5,431 bases of DNA from Deltaproteobacteria bacterium (GTDB lineage Bacteria > Desulfobacterota > Syntrophia > Syntrophales > UBA5619), in assembly GCA_026388365.1 (NCBI GenBank), contig JAPLJW010000147.1, positions 1 through 5,431 of the forward strand, in the 5' to 3' direction. The notes beneath the pieces are model-generated. The model searched no databases and was not told the DNA's origin. It saw nothing but the letters and a program-made list of their open reading frames with translations. Shown in pieces: positions 1 to 5,068 of the stretch. A program made the translations under genes and the position numbers. Numbering within the stretch: the stretch's first letter is position 1; each line of letters opens with the position of its first letter.

Positions 1-693
1 CAGGGGGACCACTACCGCATCGAAGTGAAGAACCGTCTCAACCGGAGGGTCGGGCTGGTCATCGCGGTGGATGGCCGCAACATCATCAGCGGCACGAAAT
101 CCTGGCTGAAGAACAACGAACGCATGTACATCCTTGAACCCTACGGTTCGGGAGAATTCGCGGGTTGGCGCACGGCCCAGGATCGCATCAACCGCTTCTA
201 CTTCACCGACGTGCCCGACTCTTACGCCGCGGCGTTCGGCGACGAGAGCACCATGGGGGTAATCGCCGTGGCGCTCTATCCTGAGATACATCGCACCGAG
301 CCGCCGATACCGCTTTCCCGGGCAGTCCCCTCCTATCCACGCGGCTGTGAAGGCAAAACGGCAGGTTCGGCCGACAAAGCGGAAGCGGCTCCTGCCGCCC
401 GGGAAGACTCCGGCAAGATGATGAAGGAAAAGGACGCCCGGTCGCAACAGGCGCTGGAGAGCGCCGGCACCGGCTATGGCAGGGGCGAGTATTCCCCCTC
501 GCAGATCGTGGCCTTTGAGCCGGAGACACGGGCGCTGGAGACCATCTACCTCAAGTACGAGTGGCGCTCGACCCTCTGCAAACTGGGGGTCGTTGAATGC
601 GCCAAACCGCCCCGCCGTCCGGCCAACCGCTTCTGGGACAATGGCGGTTACGCCCCTCCGCCCCCGCTGAGCATGCGTTCTGACAGGCCATGA
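1..693 (+). CDS. Conserved secreted protein of unknown function, 3' part (5' end outside window)
   Basis: The frame is open from the first base, so the gene starts upstream; a GTG at 25 is in frame but lies inside conserved-looking sequence and is unlikely to be the start. 230 codons are visible. The first ~95 residues look like a folded beta-rich domain, with stretches such as VGLVIAVDGRNIISG, YILEPYGSGEFAGWR and FYFTDVPDSYA. A polar, Ala/Lys/Glu-rich linker follows, then a short conserved-looking block (GTGYGRGEYSP ... ETIYLKYEWRSTLCKLGVV) and a Pro/Arg-rich tail. I recall similar exported hypothetical proteins in proteobacteria with the same two blocks (VDGxN ... GWR ... FYF and GxGxGR ... 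L.A.GV), usually with a signal peptide; that part would lie off the left edge. No catalytic motif is visible and I assign no function. It ends 139 bases before the sigma gene on the same strand, so it may belong to the same functional neighbourhood. Confidence 0.8.
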   Translation, partial: QGDHYRIEVKNRLNRRVGLVIAVDGRNIISGTKSWLKNNERMYILEPYGSGEFAGWRTAQDRINRFYFTDVPDSYAAAFGDESTMGVIAVALYPEIHRTEPPIPLSRAVPSYPRGCEGKTAGSADKAEAAPAAREDSGKMMKEKDARSQQALESAGTGYGRGEYSPSQIVAFEPETRALETIYLKYEWRSTLCKLGVVECAKPPRRPANRFWDNGGYAPPPPLSMRSDRP

Positions 694-702
694 GATGGGT
701 AC

Positions 703-717
703 GACGGATTTTCCGTC
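703..717 (+). terminator. Small hairpin after the first gene, possible weak terminator
   Basis: GACGGA (703-708) and TCCGTC (712-717) form a perfect 6-bp stem around a TTT loop, 9 bases after the stop codon at 691-693. The sequence that follows (ATTGCGCGG) has no T-tract, so it is not a standard intrinsic terminator. It may instead protect the 3' end of the transcript. Confidence 0.3.
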
Positions 718-744
718 ATTGCGCGGAGCAGAGCAACGTGTTAG

Positions 745-750
745 TATAAC
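745..750 (+). promoter_or_regulatory. Possible -10 element upstream of the sigma gene
   Basis: TATAAC matches the sigma-70 -10 consensus at five of six positions. It lies in the only clearly AT-rich patch of this gap. A -35 is not convincing: TTGCGC at 719-724 would need a 20-base spacer. If real, transcription would start near 757-760, placing the palindrome at 760-810 at the very 5' end of the mRNA. I saw no good ECF-type promoter (a GGAAC-like -35 at suitable distance), so autoregulation by the encoded sigma factor is not shown by the sequence. Confidence 0.25.
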
Positions 751-759
751 AACGCATTA

Positions 760-810
760 TTCGGGGACATGTACCGGAAGCCGCGCAGCGGATCGGTACG
801 TGTCCCCGGA
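760..810. repeat. Imperfect palindrome, REP-like hairpin
   Basis: Bases 760-776 (TTCGGGGACATGTACCG) pair with 794-810 (CGGTACGTGTCCCCGGA) as a continuous 17-bp stem with two G-T wobbles (770/800 and 761/809). The 17-base loop contains a second stem, CCGC (781-784) with GCGG (788-791) around GCA. The GGGGACACGTACC-type core resembles short palindromes I recall scattered between genes in proteobacteria and linked to REP-associated tyrosine transposases (TnpA_REP/RAYT, Y1 transposase family); that link is from memory. No T-run follows, so it is not a terminator. It sits just upstream of the ribosome binding site of the sigma gene and would fold strongly in that mRNA leader. An alternative is an operator or cruciform site. 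Confidence 0.6.
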
Positions 811-821
811 ACAAATGACGT

Positions 822-826
822 GAGGG
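822..826 (+). promoter_or_regulatory. Ribosome binding site that decides the TTG start of the sigma gene
   Basis: GAGGG lies 6 bases before the TTG at 833. The ATG at 828-830 is only 1 base from this site and is in another frame, so it is not the start. An in-frame stop (TGA 821-823) excludes any earlier start. GTG at 854 is an in-frame alternative without a comparable site. Confidence 0.6.
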
Positions 827-832
827 AATGCC

Positions 833-1465
833 TTGCCGGATAACCCTGATCCAGTGGATGCGCAGAACCGGACCATCGGGGACGATGACGCCGGTTTTGT
901 CGCCCGCTGCCGGCAGGGCGAGACCGAGGCATTCTCGGTCCTGGTCCGGAGGCACCAGAAGAAGATGCTCAACGTCGCCTTCCGAATGATCGGCAACTAC
1001 GACGAGGCCTGCGACGTGGTGCAGGAGGCCTTCCTCTCCGCCTACCGGGCCATCGGTAAATTCCGGGGCGATGCCCGGTTCTCCACCTGGCTCTGCGGCA
1101 TCGTTCTGAACCATTCGAGAAGTCATCTGGCACAGAAAGCCGCCCGCCTGCGCCACGAGGCAGGGTCGCTCGACGATCCCGTGAAATCGAAAGACGGAAG
1201 TTTTGTTAATGAGCCCCGCTCCCCGGAGGCGTCGGTCCTCGAGAGGCTTGAAAAACGGGAGTTGGAGGCGAAGGTCCAGGAATGCATCGGCGTCCTCGAA
1301 GGCGAACAGAGGGAAGTCCTGGTCCTCCGGGACATCCAGGGCTTTTCCTACGAAGAGATCGGCGTCATGCTGAAACTGCCCGAAGGGACCGTCAAATCGC
1401 GGCTTTTCCGGGCCAGGACCGCGCTGAAAGACGGCCTGCTCCGAGTACTTGGTGATCTGAGATGA
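833..1465 (+). CDS. ECF-type RNA polymerase sigma factor (sigma-70 family, RpoE-like)
   Basis: The 210-residue product has the two-domain layout and length of ECF sigma factors. Region 2 is at about residues 33-100: the start FSVLVRRHQKKMLNVAFRMI, the DVVQEAFLSAYRAI segment that contacts core polymerase, and the FSTWLCGIVLNHSRSHL part used for -10 recognition. Region 4 is at about 145-205, with LEGEQREVLVLRDIQGFSY followed by the helix-turn-helix EEIGVMLKLPEGTVKSRLFRAR that binds the -35 element. A variable linker (105-140) separates them. The first ~20 residues are an acidic extension. The start is a TTG chosen from the Shine-Dalgarno site at 822-826; GTG at 854 would remove seven residues and cannot be excluded. 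The stop overlaps the next start codon (ATGA), so it is translationally coupled to the anti-sigma gene that should hold it inactive. Family assignment is firm; the signal and target promoters are unknown. Confidence 0.95.
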   Translation: MPDNPDPVDAQNRTIGDDDAGFVARCRQGETEAFSVLVRRHQKKMLNVAFRMIGNYDEACDVVQEAFLSAYRAIGKFRGDARFSTWLCGIVLNHSRSHLAQKAARLRHEAGSLDDPVKSKDGSFVNEPRSPEASVLERLEKRELEAKVQECIGVLEGEQREVLVLRDIQGFSYEEIGVMLKLPEGTVKSRLFRARTALKDGLLRVLGDLR

Positions 1466-2562
1466 CCTGCAACGAGATCGAAAATCGGCTTCCGGCCTAT
1501 CTGGAGGATCTCCTCTCCCCGGAAGAGAGACAAAGCATCGCGGAGCACGTCGCCTCCTGTCCCCGCTGCAGCCGGGCCTTTGCGGATCTGAAGGAGACGG
1601 AACGGCTCCTGCGCGGCCTCGACGAGGTGGAACCGCCGCCTTTCTTCGAGCAGAGAATCATGGCCCGGGTCAGGAAGGAGGCCGGACGGAAACAGGGGAT
1701 TTTTCGAAGGCTCTTCTATCCGCTGCACATCAAGATCCCCATTCAAGCCCTGGCGACGCTCCTCGTCGCCGTTCTGGCCTTCTATGTTTACCAGACAGGC
1801 GATCCGGAAATGAAACAGATGGCACCGCTTCCCATACCCCTGACCGAACTGGGAAAGGGCCAGGTCACGGCTGAACCCCCCGAGGCCCTAGTATCCCCTT
1901 CTGACGTCGCACCGGTTAAGCGGGCGCCCGCCGGGGATCTTCCTGAAAAGGACCAACAGCGGTTTGCCGCCCCCCCGTCCGAAAACGGCGGGAAAGCGGA
2001 AAGGGCAGCCAATTCACGGGCGCCAATGCGGGAAGAGCAACCATCGACCATGAAGTCCGCGGCCCCGGCCATGGCGGTGAGAGAAAAGGAGGTCCCGCCG
2101 GTCGGCGTGGAGGCGTTAAGCAAGGCGCAGGACCGGGCCGGAAAGCAGGATGCCGACCAGGCGCTTGGAACCTTTGCCACGGAACAGAAACGAAAAGAGA
2201 GAATGGCCGATACTGCCGCGGCAGCCGGGGAAAGCCGAAAAACGATGACCGCGCCTTCCCTGTCACGAACGGCGGCCGGGGCAGCCATCAAGCGATCCGT
2301 CATGGACCTGACAATTCAGGTCGGAGATACGGCCGTCGCCGTCCGGGAGATCGAAGCGCGCCTCGGCCAAGTCAATGCCCGGATTATCGAAAGACAGCCC
2401 CTCAAGGGAAATGAATTTCTGAAGGTTGAAGTCCCGGCGCAGAACGTCGCCGCGTTCCTGGATCTGCTCAAAACGATCGGAGAAGTGAATCTGGAAATGA
2501 AGCCCCTTGCCGTTCCGGATGGGAATATGACCGTCAGTATAATAATTGTCAGTCATCCATGA
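1462..2562 (+). CDS. Membrane-anchored zinc-finger anti-sigma factor (zf-HC2, DUF2275-like)
   Basis: The 366-residue protein begins with an anti-sigma zinc-finger domain: Cys3, then the H-x3-C-x2-C motif His29, Cys33, Cys36 (EHVASCPRC). Helices follow to about residue 80; in this family they clamp the partner sigma factor. One transmembrane segment is predicted near 92-110 (IPIQALATLLVAVLAFYVY), so the N-terminus is cytoplasmic and the rest periplasmic. Residues ~115-275 are a low-complexity Ala/Pro/Glu/Lys/Arg linker. The C-terminal ~88 residues (from VMDLTIQVGDT to the end) look folded and resemble the DUF4349/DUF2275 type: a repeated LTIQV ... VAVREIEARL ... FLKVEVPAQNVAAFLDLLKTIGEV alpha/beta pattern. 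The arrangement FYPLHIKIPIQALA matches anti-sigmas I recall from Geobacter-like bacteria. The start overlaps the sigma stop by 4 bases and has no strong ribosome binding site, so it relies on coupling. Release could be by proteolysis or by conformational signalling; the sequence does not say which. Confidence 0.9.
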   Translation: MTCNEIENRLPAYLEDLLSPEERQSIAEHVASCPRCSRAFADLKETERLLRGLDEVEPPPFFEQRIMARVRKEAGRKQGIFRRLFYPLHIKIPIQALATLLVAVLAFYVYQTGDPEMKQMAPLPIPLTELGKGQVTAEPPEALVSPSDVAPVKRAPAGDLPEKDQQRFAAPPSENGGKAERAANSRAPMREEQPSTMKSAAPAMAVREKEVPPVGVEALSKAQDRAGKQDADQALGTFATEQKRKERMADTAAAAGESRKTMTAPSLSRTAAGAAIKRSVMDLTIQVGDTAVAVREIEARLGQVNARIIERQPLKGNEFLKVEVPAQNVAAFLDLLKTIGEVNLEMKPLAVPDGNMTVSIIIVSHP

Positions 2563-2608
2563 ACAAGGTGATTCTGAAGATGAACGCAGTTTGAAATCAT
2601 ATTCGAGG

Positions 2609-2633
2609 GCCGTTTCGGAGGACGGCTTCCTCC
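2609..2633 (+). promoter_or_regulatory. Two mutually exclusive hairpins in the TPM gene leader
   Basis: GCCGT (2609-2613) can pair with ACGGC (2622-2626), and GGAGGA (2617-2622) can pair with TCCTCC (2628-2633). The two stems share bases and cannot both form. The second is followed by TCCCTTT, too poor in T for a typical intrinsic terminator. This is the main structure in the 145-base gap between the anti-sigma stop and the chosen TPM start. It could be an attenuator or a coincidence of GC-rich sequence. Confidence 0.25.
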
Positions 2634-2707
2634 TCCCTTTCGCGGGCTTCGGGGACAAGATGATCGCCGGGGTTGATATTTTCCGGGAACATGATTATGA
2701 TGCCGCC

Positions 2708-3490
2708 ATGCGAAAAAGATCTGCACCCGAGTTTGTCTGCGCACTGATTCTCGCGGCGGCATTTCTGTTTTTCCCGGTCACGGCGCGGGCGGCCGGCGAA
2801 ACCTTTCCGAAACCGGCCGGTGCGGTCAACGACTTCGCCGGGGTGATCCCCCCTCAGTACGCCGGTCCGATGGAGAATCTGGCGCGGGAGGTTCTGGACA
2901 AAACGGGGACCTCTGTTGTCGTGGCCACCGTGGAGACAATCGGCGACAGCGATCCGAATGATTACGCGAACCGCCTCTACCAGGCCTGGGGGATCGGGAA
3001 GAAGGGCGAGGACAAAGGGGTGCTGATCTTCCTCGCCGTCAAGGAGCGGCGGGTCCGGATCGAAACGGGCTACGGCGTGGAGGGGATCCTTCCCGATGGC
3101 CTGGCCGGCGAGATCCTCGACCGGTACGCGATCCCCCGCTTTCGGGACGGCGACTTCGGAAAGGGGCTCGCCGATACGATGGCCGCGGTTTCCGCCGTCG
3201 TGGCCAAGGCAGCCGGGGTGAGCCTCACCGGCGCGCAACCATCGCCGCAGAGGCCAGTCAGAATCGAAAGGGGGCTCGGAATCGGCCAGATTCTCCTCCT
3301 AATTCTGGCGGTCGGTTTCCTGCTCGGAACCCGCCAGGGCCGGGCGATGCTCCCCTGGCTTCTCCTTCTCATGATGAGCGGCGGGGGCGGCCGGCGAGGC
3401 GGGGACGGCTTCGACGGATTCGGCGGAGGCGGATTCGGCGGATTCGGCGGGGGTTCGAGCGGCGGGGGCGGCGCGGGCCGCGGATTTTAA
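2708..3490 (+). CDS. Secreted, membrane-tethered TPM-domain protein with Gly-rich tail
   Basis: The 260-residue product starts with a signal peptide (basic MRKRSAPEF, hydrophobic VCALILAAAFLFFP, likely cleavage after ARA at residue 28). Residues ~38-165 form a TPM domain (PF04536): NDFAGVIPP, the TGTSVVVATVETIGD strand, ANRLYQAWGIGKKGEDKGVLIFLA, then the hallmark RIETGYGVEGILPD and the RFRDGDFGKGL helix. Two short hydrophobic segments (193-207, 212-223) probably anchor it in the inner membrane, leaving a glycine/phenylalanine tail typical of this family (GGFGG ... GGSSGGGGAGRGF). TPM proteins act in the envelope; some plant relatives serve in photosystem II repair and phosphatase activity has been reported, but the bacterial role is unsettled. 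The start is uncertain: the frame is open back to a TTG at 2546 and ATG 2660 is possible, yet ATG 2708 gives the cleanest signal peptide despite a weak ribosome binding site. The next gene begins 26 bases downstream. Confidence 0.88.
   Translation: MRKRSAPEFVCALILAAAFLFFPVTARAAGETFPKPAGAVNDFAGVIPPQYAGPMENLAREVLDKTGTSVVVATVETIGDSDPNDYANRLYQAWGIGKKGEDKGVLIFLAVKERRVRIETGYGVEGILPDGLAGEILDRYAIPRFRDGDFGKGLADTMAAVSAVVAKAAGVSLTGAQPSPQRPVRIERGLGIGQILLLILAVGFLLGTRQGRAMLPWLLLLMMSGGGGRRGGDGFDGFGGGGFGGFGGGSSGGGGAGRGF
3416..3450 (+). repeat. Short direct repeats encoding the Gly/Phe-rich tail
   Basis: GGATTCGGCGG occurs at 3416-3426, 3431-3441 and 3440-3450, encoding repeated GFGG units of the TPM protein tail. 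The surrounding region to about 3480 is also very GC-rich and low in complexity. Such tracts can vary in copy number by slippage; here the frame stays intact. Confidence 0.75.
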
Positions 3491-3503
3491 GAGCATGTTG
3501 AAT

Positions 3504-3509
3504 AAGGGG
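3504..3509 (+). promoter_or_regulatory. Ribosome binding site of the nucleotidyltransferase-like gene
   Basis: AAGGGG lies 7 bases before ATG 3517 and fixes that start. It falls within the 26-base gap after the TPM stop, in keeping with co-transcription. Confidence 0.6.
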
Positions 3510-3516
3510 TAAGCGG

Positions 3517-4248
3517 ATGGCGAAAATACCCAAAAACCCGGAAGAGATCTTTGCAGAGATCACAGGCGATTACCGGAACATCTTCGGGGAGGACCTGATT
3601 TCCATCATTCTGTACGGAAGCGGCGCCGGGGAGGATTACGTCCCCGGAAAGTCGGACCTCAATTTCCTGATCATCCTCACCGAGCGGGGCATCGCGGGGC
3701 TCGACAGGATCCTGGAGACGGTCAGCAGGTGGCGCAAACGCAACGTCGCGATTCCCCTCTTCATGACCCGCGACGATCTCGCCGGATCGCAGGACGCCTA
3801 CCCCATCGAATTTCTGAACATGAGGCGGAGCTACCTTATCGCCACCGGCGAGGACGTCCTCGCACCGCTCGCCTTTGATCCCCGCCATATCCGGCTCCAG
3901 CTCGAACGGGAACTCCGGAGCAAGCTCCTCCACCTCCGGAGCGGCTACCTCGCGACAGGAGGAAACCCCAGAAAGGTTCGCGAGCTGATCGGCGCGTCGC
4001 TCACCGCGTTCGTGTCGCTCTTCGGCGCCCTTCTCAGCCTGAAAAACCTGGAAATCCCCAAAAGGAAACGCGATGTCATCGCGACCGCGGGCGCGGCCTT
4101 CAGCTTCGACGCAGCCGTCTTCCTGAAATGCGAGGAGATCCGGGGAAAAACGGATCGTTTTTCGGCGGCCGAGGTATTGGCGGTCTTCCGGAACTATCTG
4201 AAGGAGGTCAACCGCCTCTGCGAGATCATCGACCATATGGACGTTTAA
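3517..4248 (+). CDS. Nucleotidyltransferase-fold protein with altered metal-binding motif
   Basis: The 243-residue protein carries the N-terminal signature of the Pol-beta-like nucleotidyltransferase superfamily: ISIILYGSGAGEDYVPGKSDLNFLIIL (in two parts, GSGAG at 34-38 and SDLNFLIIL at 46-54). Active members have GSxxxG then DxD, whose two aspartates bind catalytic metal. Here Asp47 is kept but the second position is Asn49. A possible third acidic residue is Glu98 in YPIEF. The rest (about 115-243) is mostly helical, with R/K-rich LQLERELRSKLLHLRSGYL and a C-terminal helix, like the substrate-binding helical half of such enzymes. There is no signal peptide or membrane segment, so it is cytoplasmic. 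I recall close relatives annotated only as nucleotidyltransferase domain proteins, so the substrate is unknown; it may be weakly active, use other residues, or be a binding protein only. It lies between two envelope-protein genes, 26 bases after TPM and 78 before lemA, with a clear ribosome binding site. Confidence 0.8.
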   Translation: MAKIPKNPEEIFAEITGDYRNIFGEDLISIILYGSGAGEDYVPGKSDLNFLIILTERGIAGLDRILETVSRWRKRNVAIPLFMTRDDLAGSQDAYPIEFLNMRRSYLIATGEDVLAPLAFDPRHIRLQLERELRSKLLHLRSGYLATGGNPRKVRELIGASLTAFVSLFGALLSLKNLEIPKRKRDVIATAGAAFSFDAAVFLKCEEIRGKTDRFSAAEVLAVFRNYLKEVNRLCEIIDHMDV

Positions 4249-4253
4249 ATTGG

Positions 4254-4283
4254 GAAATCGAGGGCGGAACCCCTGTCGATTTC
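4254..4283 (+). repeat. Inverted repeat between the nucleotidyltransferase-like gene and lemA
   Basis: GAAATCGA (4254-4261) and TCGATTTC (4276-4283) are a perfect 8-bp inverted repeat; GGG (4262-4264) can pair further with CCC within the 14-base interior. It starts 5 bases after the upstream stop codon and has no T-tract, so it is more likely an mRNA stability or processing element, or a protein-binding dyad, than a terminator. Confidence 0.45.
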
Positions 4284-4292
4284 GGGAAAACC

Positions 4293-4305
4293 GGGGCTCA
4301 GCCCC
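4293..4305 (+). repeat. Short hairpin before the lemA ribosome binding site
   Basis: GGGGC (4293-4297) pairs with GCCCC (4301-4305) around TCA. It ends 9 bases before the Shine-Dalgarno sequence and does not cover it. Confidence 0.4.
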
Positions 4306-4314
4306 AATTCATTC

Positions 4315-4320
4315 AGGAGG
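4315..4320 (+). promoter_or_regulatory. Strong ribosome binding site of lemA
   Basis: AGGAGG, a perfect Shine-Dalgarno core, stands 6 bases before ATG 4327 and fixes the start. It is much stronger than the sites of the anti-sigma and TPM genes, suggesting higher translation of LemA. Confidence 0.8.
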
Positions 4321-4326
4321 TACAGC

Positions 4327-4902
4327 ATGACCAGCGGAAAGAGAAATCTCCTCATCGCCATTATCGTGATCGTCGTTCTGGCGGGGATGACCTACTCCTT
4401 CTTTAAGGGGAACTACAACCGGTTCGTCGCACTGGACGAAGGGGTCAAATCGGCATGGGCGCAGGTTGAGAATCAGCTCCAGCGGCGCTACGATCTGATC
4501 CCGAACCTCGTGGAAACGGTCAAGGGCTTCGCCAAGCAGGAAAAGGACGTCCTGGTGGAAGTGACCAACGCCCGGGCGCGCGTGGGCGGGGCGGCGACGA
4601 TTCCGGACAAGATCAACGCCAACAACCAACTGACCGGCGCCCTGAGCCGCCTACTCGTCGTCGTGGAGAAATACCCGGACCTCAAATCGAATCAGAACTT
4701 CCTCCGGCTCCAGGATGAACTGGCGGGGACGGAAAACCGGATCTCCGTGGAGAGGAAGCGTTACAATGACGCCGTCCAGGGCTACAATGTGGCGATCCGG
4801 AGCTTCCCGGCAAATTTGCTGGCCGGAATGTTCGGTTTCGGGAAGGCCGCCTTCTTCGAGGCCCCGGCGGTTGCCAAGGCGGCGCCGCAGGTCAAGTTCT
4901 GA
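4327..4902 (+). CDS. lemA: LemA family membrane protein
   Basis: The 191-residue protein has the length and order of LemA proteins (PF04011). A single N-terminal membrane anchor (residues ~8-25, LLIAIIVIVVLAGMTYSF) is followed by helical sequence with the family's conserved blocks: YNRFVALDEGVKSAWAQVENQ, then LQRRYDLIPNLVETVKGFAKQE, and in the second half EKYPDLKSNQNFLRLQDELAGTENRISVERKRYNDAVQGYN followed by FPANLLAGMFGFGKAAFFEA and the terminal APQVKF. LemA proteins are bound to the inner membrane; their molecular role is not settled, though they are often encoded beside TPM-domain proteins or HtpX protease. Here the TPM gene lies one gene upstream, which supports a shared envelope job. In many genomes I recall lemA preceding TPM; here the order is reversed and a nucleotidyltransferase-fold gene lies between. 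A possible terminator follows. Confidence 0.95.
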   Translation: MTSGKRNLLIAIIVIVVLAGMTYSFFKGNYNRFVALDEGVKSAWAQVENQLQRRYDLIPNLVETVKGFAKQEKDVLVEVTNARARVGGAATIPDKINANNQLTGALSRLLVVVEKYPDLKSNQNFLRLQDELAGTENRISVERKRYNDAVQGYNVAIRSFPANLLAGMFGFGKAAFFEAPAVAKAAPQVKF

Positions 4903-4965
4903 GGCGTCCGCAGCAAGACTCAAGTATCAGGCTGTTGACGGTGCCTTCAAGGGCATGGGCTGCGT

Positions 4966-5018
4966 CTCGGGTGTTGAAATGCGGATATCGGGGGTTTCCC
5001 GAGCGGCGACGGTTTTTT
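4966..5018 (+). terminator. Possible transcription terminator after lemA
   Basis: CTCGGG (4966-4971) can pair with CCCGAG (4998-5003); alternatively TCGGG (4988-4992) pairs with CCCGA (4998-5002) around GGTTT. A run of six T follows at 5013-5018. The gap of about 10 bases between stem and T-run is longer than usual, so the call is tentative. It would separate the lemA transcript from ppdK. Confidence 0.35.
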
Positions 5019-5029
5019 AAGTTATGAAA

Positions 5030-5045
5030 TGGCCGAAAACGGCCA
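5030..5045 (+). promoter_or_regulatory. Stem-loop in the ppdK leader
   Basis: TGGCCG (5030-5035) and CGGCCA (5040-5045) form a perfect 6-bp stem around AAAA. It ends 9 bases before the ribosome binding site AAGGAG at 5055-5060. It is followed by A-rich rather than T-rich sequence, so it does not terminate transcription forward. It could stabilise the leader or be an operator dyad. Confidence 0.45.
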
Positions 5046-5054
5046 CAAAACAAG

Positions 5055-5060
5055 AAGGAG
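5055..5060 (+). promoter_or_regulatory. Ribosome binding site of ppdK
   Basis: AAGGAG lies 8 bases before ATG 5069. The ATG at 5062 is next to the site and its frame closes after four codons, so 5069 is the start. Confidence 0.7.
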
Positions 5061-5068
5061 TATGATCG

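Noticed and set aside
828..830. ATG near the start of the sigma gene
   Set aside because: It is out of frame with the sigma factor and only 1 base from the ribosome binding site.
716..1156. 146-codon open frame on the - strand over the sigma gene 5' half
   Set aside because: It is the antisense shadow of a clearly recognised sigma factor and shows no family signature.
2546..2707. TTG-started N-terminal extension of the TPM protein
   Set aside because: It would bury the signal peptide behind 54 polar residues and overlap the anti-sigma gene. It is kept only as a start-site uncertainty.
2597..3238. 213-codon open frame on the - strand opposite the TPM gene
   Set aside because: It mirrors a well-matched TPM domain and has no coherent protein features.
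3416..3450. Repeats as a CRISPR or mobile element
   Set aside because: The units are short, overlapping, without spacers, and encode the Gly/Phe tail in frame.
3487..4236. 249-codon open frame on the - strand opposite the nucleotidyltransferase-like gene
   Set aside because: Long antisense frames are common in GC-rich genes. The + strand frame has a ribosome binding site, sensible operon spacing and a recognised motif; this one has none.
4128..4406. 92-codon + strand frame spanning the nucleotidyltransferase-lemA gap
   Set aside because: It overlaps two real genes in another frame and reads as low-complexity shadow sequence.
4955..5020. 21-codon frame between lemA and ppdK
   Set aside because: The AAGGG before it is 1 base from the ATG, the peptide lacks features, and it overlaps the possible terminator.
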